The notes beneath the pieces are model-generated. The model was not told the origin of the DNA, did no database searches, and was given only the letters and a program-made list of their open reading frames with translations. From NCBI GenBank assembly GCA_025024175.1, contig QCXZ01000064.1, forward strand, positions 3,472,001-3,536,000: a DNA stretch of 64,000 nucleotides. Direction: 5' to 3'. A program made the translations under genes and the position numbers. Of this stretch, positions 13,437-25,500 are shown piece after piece. Source of the DNA: Rhyzopertha dominica. Taxonomy: Eukaryota; Arthropoda; Insecta; Coleoptera; Bostrichidae. Numbering within the stretch: the first letter of the stretch is position 1; each line of letters starts with the position of its first letter.

Positions 13437-13965
13437 GTTTATACCTACGTATTTAATTTAAAATTCACCACGAAGCGTGTAGTTTATATCTTAGGTACAA
13501 ATAAATAACCAACTAATTCAAAATTTTGTTATGCATCTTAAAATCATGTTACCATGTTTTCGTGCTTTTTGTCATAACCTCAAATTTCGGTCCGACACTG
13601 GCAGTTGGCAGTGTTTACAGTCACAGTAACACCGTACTTAAGGTGTGTAAGGTGTAACTTGGGTGTAATCTTATTCGTTGCTGATGTTTTCGTTGAAATG
13701 GAGGGTAAAAGAACTGAACTTGCAACATAATATATTTTTATTTGAAGAAATCTTCATAACTTAATTCAGAATTATGTGTATTGTGCAGTAGTTCGTCTAG
13801 TCACTGCTCCCATCAACTGTCAACTAGAGCCATAACCTCAATATTTCAAATCGTAATCAGGATGTTAACCAGCTGACCTGCTGAACCAAGATTAGCATAT
13901 TATACGAGGACGAGCGCTGTTGTTGTTTCTATTTTTATTTTCCTTGTTTTGTCACGTTAAATAAC
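13437..13965. promoter_or_regulatory. Shared divergent promoter region, YARS2 / LYPLAL1
   Basis: 529 bp separates the start codons of two divergent housekeeping genes. No TATA box is evident. The 5' ends and promoters of both must lie here, so co-regulation is plausible. This is inferred from layout only. Confidence 0.5.
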
Positions 13966-14778
13966 ATGAGTAAAATACTGAACGTTAAAGTTATTAAACA
14001 AACGAACGCTGTTAACACAGCTTCTGTGATATTTTTACATGGATCAGGTAGGTAATGTCGAATAATTTGAATGAGACCACATTCAGGAAGGCTCACTATT
14101 ATAATTCTTTCACATTAAGGTGACACTGGACCTGGAGTTCTAGATTGGGTCAAGTTTGTGGTAAATGACTTCAGTTTTCCACATATAAAGCTTCTTTTCC
14201 CGACTGCACCTCTCAGGCCATACACAGCGTGGGATGGAGAGGTACGGCGACCGGTACAAGCAACATCCAATGACTTACTCATGTTTTAGAAAAACTATGT
14301 TTGGTTTGATAGACTGAGCGTGTCTCCAGACGTACCAGAACATCTAGAAACGATCGACGATATGGGCAAAGAAATCGTGAATCTCATAGATAAGGAAGTG
14401 GCGGCGGGCATACCAAAAAACCGAATTGTGATAGGCGGTTTCTCAATGGGGGGTTGTCTGGCCCTTCATACAGCTTATAGATTCACTCAGGGGCTCGCTG
14501 GGATATTCGCACTGTCGTCTTTTTTGAATAAGGGCTCTGCGGTATACAGTTCCTTACAGAAGAATAAGGATTATGCAACGACACCATTGTTTATGTGTCA
14601 CGGAGACAGGGACACTCTCGTCCCGCTGCAGTGGGGGCAAGAGACTTTTGAAAACCTGTCACAGTTAGGGGTTAAGGGAGATTTTCATACTTTGAAGAAC
14701 ACTTTACATGAACTGAAAAAGAAAGAGGTTGAACAGTTATCCCAGTGGTTTTATAAAGTGTTACCTGAGAAAACATAA
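13966..14778 (+). CDS. LYPLAL1: Lysophospholipase-like protein 1 (acyl-protein thioesterase family)
   Basis: An alpha/beta hydrolase of the acyl-protein thioesterase/lysophospholipase family, likely cytosolic and acting on small acyl thioesters or esters. Three exons: 13966-14047, 14120-14241 and 14290-14778, 230 residues, near the 230-240 typical of LYPLAL1. It starts MSKILNVKVIKQ, followed by the oxyanion-loop motif IFLHGSGDTGPG. The nucleophile Ser is residue 120 in GGFSMGG, the acid Asp is in CHGDRDTLVP, and the His is in TLHEL near the C terminus. The FDRLSVSPDVPEHLE and FALSSFLNK segments favour LYPLAL1 over the APT1/2 branch. The second intron is only 48 bp. The 5' end faces the tyrosyl-tRNA synthetase gene. 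Confidence 0.95.
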
Positions 14779-14781
14779 TGT

Positions 14782-14787
14782 AATAAA
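14782..14787 (+). terminator. Polyadenylation signal of LYPLAL1
   Basis: AATAAA four bases past the stop codon of the LYPLAL1-like gene. Confidence 0.6.
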
Positions 14788-15624
14788 ATGTTTAAAGCAG
14801 TCATCCTTTATATTTATTCTTGTTTCCTTGAATTTTTTTTGGTATATAAATATTTAACACTTACTAAATGTACAAAACTTTTTGACAGCTGCTACACAAT
14901 TTGCCCTCTCAAAATTATACGATATGTATTTTTAACAGCTAGGTGTCACCTCACCCCATGATTTTGGGGTTCCAAATCACTATTTCGAGCAACAGTTTCA
15001 AATAAATTTGAAGCTGGTCGTTTTTTGCTTTAATCTGATTTTAATGTAGTTAGCCATAGGTAAATAAAACCAAATGAATTCAATGTCAATCCTTTATACT
15101 TTAACATTTACTTAGAAAAGTAAAGGTTGCCGAGTAAAGCTGAGTTTTTGACACAACATGGGATGTTCGAAAGTTTAAAAAATTGCCAGAACATTTTGAA
15201 TGGTCAAGCATAACTTGGCAAAGTTTGCTCAGACCCATACAGTTCTGTCTTAGCCCTGCCAGACATCTTTTTGTTCCCGATGGACGAGTGGCACTGGCAG
15301 TTGCCAATAGATGGCACAATTATTATGCTCGGTGNGTCTCCAATTAAGAAATGCAAAAGAGAAAGCCTTAAAAGTTATTTGTAGTAAAAATGTCGAAGTT
15401 ATTTGCTGCACAACAAAATAAAATGCAGAATCAACAAAGAATAAGTATATTTTTTAAAATGCAAAAACAATAAATTTAATAATTGCATTATTAGATTTAA
15501 TACTATTGTAAAATTTACACATTGTCTACAGTATACAAATTGATGAAATAATCAATATTCCTTGATCAACATACAATATAAAGAGGACTATGCACCTTCC
15601 CCAGAATGTGAAGTAATTAAAAAA

Positions 15625-15845
15625 TACTGCTGTCACATTATAAAATAATATTTTCTCGGAAAGATCGCTGTCTCTTGAAAACACTGACAAAAAGTTATTA
15701 GTCTGACGTTTCGATTACACCTGTAATGTTTGTCAAAGACGAAGAACCTCAAAATTTGCCTGACAAGTTCAACAAAATTTTGCTCCGATCTTTCTGAGAA
15801 AATATTATCTTATATTATGGACGCTGAAAGCTGTCACATTGTTTT
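15625..15845. repeat. Inverted-repeat (hairpin) element
   Basis: ATAATATTTTCTCGGAAAGATCG near 15647 is answered by the inverted CGATCTTTCTGAGAAAATATTAT near 15787, so the segment can fold back. A related piece (GATCTGTCCGAAAACATATTATCTTACATTATGGACGC-like) occurs at about 61420-61470, showing this is a dispersed family. The loop contains GACGTTTCG and TGTCAAAGAC, features also seen in the palindrome at 58.6-59.0 kb. No coding capacity. Confidence 0.6.
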
Positions 15846-16052
15846 ACAAATAAAATGGTTAAAATCTATATTTAGTTACAGACATTCGAATGAATTACCT
15901 GGTATAAATATGAATCACAGCAGATAATAAATAAATAAATAAATGCACAATTAAAAATTACAGCAAAATATCAGTCTATAAATAATATCAGACACTACGC
16001 TCCATTATAATCAATAGAAAATTAATTCAGGACTCTTTTGAGCTAGAAGTAC

Positions 16053-16258
16053 ACAGGATGTTCCAAAATTAGTACAGTAACCAAGTCAACTAACTGCATT
16101 AATCACATGAAAAGATGATTGAACCAAATATTTAATAATAATAATAATGAAACTGAAATATCTAGAAGGTTGACAGTTTCTTTGCAAATTCTTTTTTTTT
16201 ATTAAAAAAAATTGTTTAATATTTTACAATCTAAGATGATGATTTGAAACATCCTGTA
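16053..16258. mobile_element. Short MITE-like element
   Basis: An AT-rich segment of about 205 bp, bounded by ACAGGATGTTCCAAAAT on the left and the inverse ACAGGATGTTTCAAATC on the right. It contains an (AAT)n run at 16134-16148. The ends resemble the ACAGGGTG/ACAGGATG termini of other elements in this window. It lies downstream of the Disabled gene. Confidence 0.5.
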
Positions 16259-16550
16259 GTCCTCTGAACATTTGCAACACTAAAACAGAACTAAAAAGTT
16301 TATGTTTTGTTGACTAGAATGTTTAAGGTTTCAATACTGGAAAGTAGAAAAAATACTTTCAATTTTAATTGCGGTACAAAAAAAATTGGTTAAAAATACA
16401 ATAAATAAATGTGAAAGAAGTAATAATAAACTGTTTCTTACCTACGGCAAACAACTGGCCATAAACTATAAAGGGCTAACAAACGGCACAGACACTTCGA
16501 AGTAAGTACATCACATACAAAAGAATTTCTGCCTAGTTTTAACCTTAAGT

Positions 16551-19500
16551 TTACGTCTGCTCATCGAAATTGTCCGACCAGCTTAGGTCACCCGCATTCC
16601 TCCCGGAGCTAAAAAAATCATCGTCGAAGGGGTCATTCTCCCTGGCAAAAATGTTCACCGAATCCGACTTCTTCAGGTGAATGTCACCAGAGAACCGGTT
16701 GCGATTGAGAATCTTCTTCTTCGAGTGCGGTACCTTCTGCAGCCTCGCGACGTATTCTTCCGTGGGTTCCTCTAAAATGCTACAAATCTTCGATTCACGG
16801 AAAGTATCGCTCTGCTCGGTTGGGGAAAAGTTATCCTCAAAGAATGACTTCTTCGAGCTGCCACCGAAATTACTATCAAACGAACATTTGGTCCTCGGAC
16901 TTTCTACATCTGGAGGCGTGAAGTCGTTCTCGAAGGTCGGCTTCTTGCGGGGGTAAGTCCCGGTTCTCGGTTCTTCTTTTGATTTCTTTCGGGGTAAACT
17001 TGAGTTCTTCTTGTCGCTTCTCAAAGTGTCCGCTTTCTTTGGAGGGACAAAATCTGGCTCTTTGGCTGGTGGATGTTGTTTCAGACGGTGCTGGGTTCGC
17101 ATTGGAGGCAGGGGTTCTACTTTGTGTCTGTTGTAGGTCGAATCGGAAAACTGCGAATCCCTGCTTTTGGAACGACGGTTTGGCTTTGATCTTCTTTCTC
17201 GTTCACCGTCACTACCACCTAAATACAGTTGACCGTCAAAAATTGAAAACACATAAAATACTGTCGCTTGTTTCATTATAGGACTTGTGAAATATAAGGA
17301 AATTTTTATGAAGAACAATAGTTTTTAAATAAATTAAAAATAAAATACAATCAATTCATTAAAAATATATAAGGGTAATTAAGGCCTGTTAATTTCTGAA
17401 TGTAATTCAACATTTTATCTGCGACCACTGGCAAAACTTTATAGCCTAGCCCACCAAATGTTCTGGAGATTGTGCAGTTACTAAAATTAATCTGAATGTA
17501 GTACTTACCCATTCCTAAATACTGCTGCCTAAATTTTCCATCGCTCGTCTTGCGTTCCGTTTCTGAAGCACTACTCGGTCGTTGTTTCCAGTTGCGTTTT
17601 GTGGTTGCATAATGAGGAGGCCGAGGCTCCTCGTCCTCATCCCACGGTGATTCCTGGGAATCTCTGCTGTAATAGTGTTCCTCGAGCTCCTTTTCGTGCC
17701 GTACCATTTGGTCTGGGTTTGAAGTTCTTCCTGATGGATACCTCGCAGAAGTCTTGCCTGATATGAGTATCCAATGGTGAAATACGGAATCGACACTAAT
17801 TTTGAACACTAACCTTGGAATTCGGTCTCCCAATCAGGACAGCACCACCGATCTCGGTCGAGCTCTCTTCTCCGCCTGTATTTCCTCCCTTCCTCCCAGC
17901 CCTCCCCGTAATAATCATCGTGCTCTCTGCTGTGTCTGTCCCGCTCTGCTTTTACATGCCTGTCGGGCCAATGGAATCTGCCAGAGTGTTCTTCTTCGTA
18001 TTCGTAATCGTCTTCTTCGTCCCAACTGTCGTTGTGTCGCCGATTTCTGTACCTATTTGAGAGAAGAATTAGCAAGGTGTTTTTTGGTACATAAATTATC
18101 TCATTCATTACAAAAATTGTATCACAAAAGCCAGGGATCAGCCAATAAAACAAATAAACAAAAACACAGCTCAGTGCTGTGAAAGTATTTCAAATTTTAT
18201 TAATGTATAAGAAATTCTTAAAAAAAAAAACTGCCAATACAAAGAAAATGCAATAAAATATAAATACAATAGTCATTTGGCAGTAGTTTCAAGTAAACTT
18301 TATATTATGCGAGATATTCTTTGTTGTCCTAATAAAATGGACCCCTGTATATAATTAAACTTACCTATCAAACGCATGAATTCTGGAATGCCTTGCCCAA
18401 TTCTGTTTTGGTTCCCTATGGTCGCATGGTTCCCTTCGATGGGGCTCCTCTTCCCAAGGGCTGACGTCACGTGAACTAGAAGAATGCCCACCGGTTCCAG
18501 TAAACACCTGCCTTCGACGACGAGGACGATCATAATAGTCATAGTATTCATCTTCGTAACTGTCTGTAGATCGTCGATTTGCAGGATTATAAACTGCTGA
18601 AGAAAAATATTGCACTTTTTTTGACAGGTAACAGTAACTGGCTAGATACCTTCTGGTTCCGCTGAAGTGTCCCACCAGTCTTCTTGTTCTCGTCGGTAAA
18701 CATGATCACCACCACTGCTCGAGTCCACCCTTTGCCGCCACTCCGGAGGTGAACCATTCGCAAATTCCTTGGAATCACTTGACCAAGGAGATACTCCTTC
18801 TTCACTTTGGGTTCTTTGTTTGATCTTGTCGTCGCGGTTTAGGTTGGGTTTTTCAAAAATTGCCCAACTCTCCCCTGCAAAAGTAAAAAAATGAATAGTT
18901 AAATGCAAACGTAAATTAATGTAACTAAGAAGAGGGATAAAGAAACAAAAATAATAAGAGGTAGACTATGCAGAATCATTTATTGGCAGTTCCCGTATTT
19001 AATAAAATAGTTTTTTAAATTGGACTGGTGCACAACTATAGTCCCATCTTCCTAGTTAGCTAATTGCAACACCCTGTATATATTATATATTATTGTAAGT
19101 TAGATTAAATTACATCTGCATTTGGCTAAGAAAAAGTGATAATTCAAGATGGGGTTATAGTTAAGCTCCCCAATATAGTTAAGTAGAAAATACAATTATT
19201 AAATGGCGTCACAATAGACACTACAGCACAATTATTATTTTTGCACTTACCTGCAATATCATTGCCTTTCTTAACTATCTCCGATGTACTACCAGTATTA
19301 TCTATTTCTGGAGAACTACCACTAACAGCATCCGAAAGTGAGCCAGACGTTAAATGTGTACTTTTCTGTATTACTTCAGTCACAGCCTGAGGTATAGGAC
19401 TTTTTATACTTCGTTTACCTATAAAGAAATGTTATCTTCTAAAGCAGTAACATGCAACACACAAAGTACCTGTAGGAGACTTAGACAGTATTTCTTCCTT

Positions 19501-22500
19501 TTCATTTTCCTTTTTATCTAATGGAGTATTATATTCAATTATATTTGACTCTTTTTCGGTTTCAAAATCAGTCTCTACATTCTTCAAGTTCTCAGTTTCA
19601 ATTTGTTTGATTTCCATTTCGACTATTTCTCGAAGAGCAGCGTATTTGTCGGTCGTTTGCGACTGTTCCTCGAACTGAGTATTCAAAACCTTTTGTTCTT
19701 GCTGTTGTTTGTTGTCGAGTTGTTCTTCATCTTGCACCTGCAGCAAAATAATTTTACATTTATGAAACATTCTCTAATTGGCTTTTCCCACCTTATTGTC
19801 GTGATTTTCTTCCTGGAAGAGTTCTCGAAAAACAGCGTATCTATCATAAGATCCCTCATTGCTAGTGGTGCCCCCAAAGTTAGCCGCAAAGTCTGCCTTG
19901 AAGGGTTCTTCAGCACCAGCACTACTGGAAGCGTTCTTAACAAAGTTCGATATATAACTAGTTAATTGCACTAAGGTCATATTGCTCAATTGTTCGGCTG
20001 GTATATTCAGTTTCTTGGCAAGCTCATTGAGCCCACTCAAAGTAAGCTGGCTTAGAGTGATATCTAAAGAATCCAAGTTCTCTGAGGCGGTCGTGACGGT
20101 TAAATTCGGTTTTGACTCCAAAATTGAAGCTATAGTAACTTGAGTAGATTGCATTCCTGTAGGCTTGAAACCGACAGGAGTCAAGTAGTCCTCATCACTC
20201 TGGTGATGCCTCGAGTCGGTTTTCGGTTTCCTTAGAGGTACTGGAAGAGGTGGACAGTCTTTTGGCTGTGTAATGCTTTCTTCCCTATGGAACTCATCCA
20301 CGTGAGGAGGTCTCGGTGGTGGTTTTATCAGCAACTCCCCTGGCTGTTTTTTTGGAGGAAGGGGTGGTGGTTTGATTTCTTGAACATTATTTGATGGTCT
20401 AGGAGGTGGTTCAGGTACACTTTCTGTGGACATATCCGAATAAGCGTACTGAAATGTCTCTTTTACCGGTTGTGCTATGAATTGTGGTGATTTACTAAGC
20501 GATGAGAGTGAATCTTTAACTAGCAAGTTTAATCCGGGGTAATCGGTGTTGAAAGGATCCTGTTTGGAGAAATCTGTTTCTGCAAAAGGATCCTCTTTGA
20601 ACGGATCTTCCTGGAAGGGATCGCTCGGAAACACGTCGGCCCCAGGAAATGCCGGCTTCGTGGATTGAGTGAAACTGTTCAACAAGTTTAGCTCGGGGAT
20701 TTGCGGAACCAAATCGTTTAGGACCTTCTTTGGCGGATTTTTCAGCTCTTGAAAAAAGAGCTTTTTGTCAACATATGGCTTGCTTTTGCCTGTACCTTAA
20801 AATTTAAAAATGAATCGCTTGATAACCAGCAAATGTTCTAGTAACGTTAATATATATTAACAGTTGTTCCTCAACATTTTTAGATCAAACAAACTTTATT
20901 GTGACAATGAACAGGCAAAATAAAAATGGCATGCTAAAACTGATTATTTTTAAAGCTGCAGTGGAATTTATTCAGGCAGTTAATAATATATACAGGGTGA
21001 TTCATGGTTGATGGCATCTTAGATGTCTACAGAAAAGGAAGATTTTTCTGAAAATTTGCTTACTTGAGTAATTGGTGCTGCTCTATCAATTTAAAAGATG
21101 TTCACGCTGAGACGTTGCCGCTTATATCAGAAAGTACCAACAACTTTGATATTTTGTATGAGATGCCCTGTGTATTATTGCATTTACAGGTTCACCATTG
21201 CTTTCCGGTTATTTTTGTATAATACTTTCCTATACCTGTCTTAAGCAATTTTTGAACAATTAATTATTTTCCCTATTTTTTAGTCAAAAGAAAGTATCTC
21301 AAAGTATTGATACCTTTGCCAATATCGAGTACCGAAAGTATTCAAATGTATCAAAAGTACTCAAAAGTATCGAAGTATCAAAAGTATTCAAAGGTATCGA
21401 AAGTATCAAATGTACTGAAAATATCAAAGTATCAAGCATCATCACAGGTACTGCAGCATCCAAGTGACAGCGTTGTTAAAAGTAATGAAAATATAGAAAA
21501 TTGGAAAAAATAGTAGCGACTAGAATATTGGCAGCAGCAAGAGTATTGAAGGTATCAAAAAATTGATTTATTTATTGATTTATAGTACACAGTGTGAAGC
21601 ATCTTCGATAATTTTTATACATTCAATATTTTCATGTCAAATAACAAGTTCAGTTAAACAGTAAATAACAATGCAAACACAATAACTTCGTTATGTTGTA
21701 TAAAAAATTATAAAACATTCATAATAAATTTTCAAAACAATGACCGTTGGTTCGAAATCATTTTGTAATCATACAAACTTCTTCTAGTTTATTGACTTTC
21801 TGCATGTTCTTGCTGTAATTTGGTCATACTGTCCAAGAAGAATAAACAATTTCATCAAAATTTAATTTCAATGTGCCAACGACTTAATATTGATGCACTA
21901 ATGTAAAATTTCCATAATATTAAGTTTTATTGACATTTCATGGATTATTAATACAAATATGCCATAATAATACAAACTTTATAGAAACATGCATTTATTT
22001 CTGAAATTTAACTATTTAGGTATAGGAACATGACGTCTCATTTAAAAAAAATACATTTTCACCATTTTTTAACTAGTGATAAAATCACGAATTTTAAACC
22101 AGCTTGTACAACAGAGAATGACGTAATAGACAGAACATTGATAAGGTACAACCAAAATGTCAGCTCTCTACAAATCCAACCTTCACAGTAATAAACATTT
22201 AATTGGAGCCACGTTTTGCCAAAAATAAGCAAATTAGTTAATTCCTCGAAAACCGCCAAAGACGCAAATGAGAAAAAGTTACACAAAAATAACAAAGCAA
22301 TAGTAAACCATTAATGCAATAATATACAGGATGTATATTACAACTGTTGCTACCTTCCAATATTAAGTGACAAGGTCACAGCACTGAAAATATTTCAGAT
22401 ACAGCAGAGCCAATTATCGGAGTAACCAAGTTTTCAAGAAAGTCCTATGTCTCTACTGCAAATGTCCAAGATGCCATTGACCATGAATCACTCTATATAT

Positions 22501-25500
22501 ATTTTAATACAAACTTCACAGCATGGCACTAACAAGCAAAAACATTAGCAAGTTGTGATTTCTAACTGTCAATTTATTTATTACGAGAGGTACCGAAAAA
22601 AGCCGAACTAGTTTTTAGATTGGCAAAGCTTTTATAGAATCACGTTGATTTTCATTAACACCGTGCGTTGGTGAAATTCTGCTGAAATCATCAAAGAAGA
22701 TCGATAAAGGACCACTATCGAAATTCTGGAGCTGTCAGGAGTTCAGCAAATAATGACAGAAGATATGAGCTGCCAAATTCGTTCCACAACTACTGATTGC
22801 TGAACAAAAAAAGGGTCGTGTGGAAGTCTGCTGTGTTTTGAAAAAAGAGTTCCAACATGATCAAAACTTCTTTCAAAAATTATCGCAGGCTTTGCTTTGA
22901 GAGTAGTCAATCAATTCAGAGTTTGTTTTGCAGGATTAGACAGTTAACCAGACTTTCTAATTGGAAGTTTTGAAAAGTTTGTGGCGAAAGCAGTCAAATT
23001 TATGACAGTCGGGTAACTTGTTTTTCCCTCATGATAATGCCTTGTCCATATGACAATTCTTGACCAAAAATGGTATGACCACTATTCAGTACCCTCCATA
23101 TTCACCCAACTTTGCTCTGTACAATTTTTTTTTTCATTAAATGAAGGAGAAAACAACAGAGGCACTGTTAAATATCACAAAATTGAATTCAAACGATGTT
23201 TTAAAGTGGAATAAAGTCTAAGTAGAGAATACTTGAATAGAAGGTTTGTGCCTAAAACTTGAATAAACAAGTTAAAAAAAGTTCGGTTTCATTTGGGTAC
23301 CCCCTCGTACATCAAAAAAAAATTGATAATGTACAGAATGACACCTTGCAACCCACAAAGTACACAACATCCTCTTACCTAAAGGATCCAGCTCCGTGAA
23401 AACATCAAACTGTGACTCAACCCTATTCGCATCAGCGTTCTCAACCGGTTTAGCTATCAGCGGCGGTTCCTCGGCAACGCTATTACTTGCCGGCGGGGTA
23501 AACCAATCACCGCTGCTGTGATCTTCAAAAGACGTACTGAAATCTTGTGAAAACGTGAACACCTTATTGGTCATCTTATCGACAGCACTGACAGTGGAGC
23601 TCGACGCGGTGGCGGGCGTTCTCGAGCTCGTTTCGGAATTTCTGCTAGATCTATCTCGCCCCGAAGGTGGTGGGGGTAAAATCGGCTTTTGCTAGAAAGG
23701 AAAAACTTGGTAATTGGGGTTTCGTAAATTCAGGAGGAAGCTCACCGGATAAGCGGTAAAACTGTCGCCGAAAGGGTCTTCTTTAGATCCGAAGGGATCT
23801 GACGGAGTTATTCGTTCCATTTGGGTCAGGCCTTGCTGTAAGTTGTTGAGTTCTAGCTCTAGGTCGACCAGGTCAGCCACGGCTTCGTTTCCTGATTTGT
23901 TGCTCGTTGTGGCTGATAGGGGCTTGTGTTCGTTTATTGTTTTGGTAGAAGTTTGCTCTGTACCCTGTAAATATTCCTCTCTTAGATATTTGTTAAATTT
24001 AGATAAAGTCTGTTTGTTGATTTAATATAATGCAGATTAATCTAAAAGTTTAATACTTTGACAAAATTTCATGCAACATATGTTATTTTTTTAACAAATG
24101 ATATTACTATTTTGCAAACTCTTTCAAGCCTTATCTTATAACAAATGTATTAGTGATGTGCAGTTATCTACTAAACTAACAAGCAACGGGTAACACAGGA
24201 GTTCTGCTAGCAGCATCACAAATTTACATAAAATTATCTCTTACTGTACTGATTGTTTAATGAGATAACAGGCACCAGATACTTTGAGATTTTTGCCTGA
24301 TACTCGTGACTTTTGATTTTCAGAATGCTACCCTGTATTGCGCAGATATTAATAAATATAATGGCCAAAAATTCTGCATAATTCAAAGTCTTCAATTTTA
24401 TACTAATACACAGTGTACATTCTAATACAATTAATGGTGCATGGAGCCATGTAATTAATGAAGAAGTTAATGCAATGTTATCTTTACTGAAAAATGCAGA
24501 TAAGCCTTAAAAGCAAGGAAATTAGAATTAAGATAAGATAATGGGAAAAGTAACGAACATAAGCCACTTACCTTTGTAGTTATCAAAGAAGTTTCCGAAA
24601 ATAAAGGTGAACTTGAATAACGTCCCTTGTCTAAATGTTGCTTGGCCAGTTCTATTTCTTTCTTCTTTAAAGCAAACACCACTTGGAATAAGTCTCTCAT
24701 AGCTATCACAACCTAAATAAAGCAAAAAATAGTTTCCTTTGTTCTATAACAGGAATACAGTTAAATGATTCTTACACTGACCTGACTAGCAGCTTTGTCA
24801 GTTTTGATACCAAAAAATCTATGGCCCGTCTCAGGAGATCCAAAAATGTAACCAAACGCTCTGGTATCGGTCATATCTTGGGCGATAAACGAGATTTTAT
24901 GCACTGGGTGATGATAGAGTGAATCCTACAAAAATATTATGCTGTAAGGTATGTTTTTTTAATAATGTACATCTTTACATTGGTATATATCATACTTTGT
25001 AGGTGAAATCATCCACTTTCTTAATAAATATATAGATATAAAAAATTTTGTAATGCATCTTTTAATGAAAAAATAATAAAAAGTGTATATTTCTTGATGC
25101 AGAAGAGTACTACCAAATGTTAGACAAATAAATAAATACATGTTTATTTAGCACTGCTTAAAATTAACACAGAAAACATATCAGTACACATAGGTACATC
25201 ACCATTCTAATACCAACTTGTATATAATCTAAAGACATCTAGGATTATAAACATACTACATAATCCTAGATGTCTTTAGATTATAAACATACGAAAAAGT
25301 GTCATCTACATATAGGTCACTGACAGTACTCAAGGGAACCCACAATACAGAAGTTTATGCAGCAAAAGAAGTAACTCTTAATACTGATTCCTATGGAACT
25401 CCATATTTCATATGTTCAGAATTGGAAAGTCTGTATGTAGTTTTAACAATATGAGTTTCAGTTTGTATTCAGGTACTAATGTGTGTAAAAATGTATTTTC

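Noticed and set aside
15101..15319. 72-codon minus-strand open frame between LYPLAL1 and Disabled
   Set aside because: No known motif, no splice signals that extend it, and not found elsewhere in the window.
21307..21513. 68-codon plus-strand frame with KYSKVS repeats
   Set aside because: It is the translation of the degenerate AAAAGTATC minisatellite inside a transposon, not a gene.
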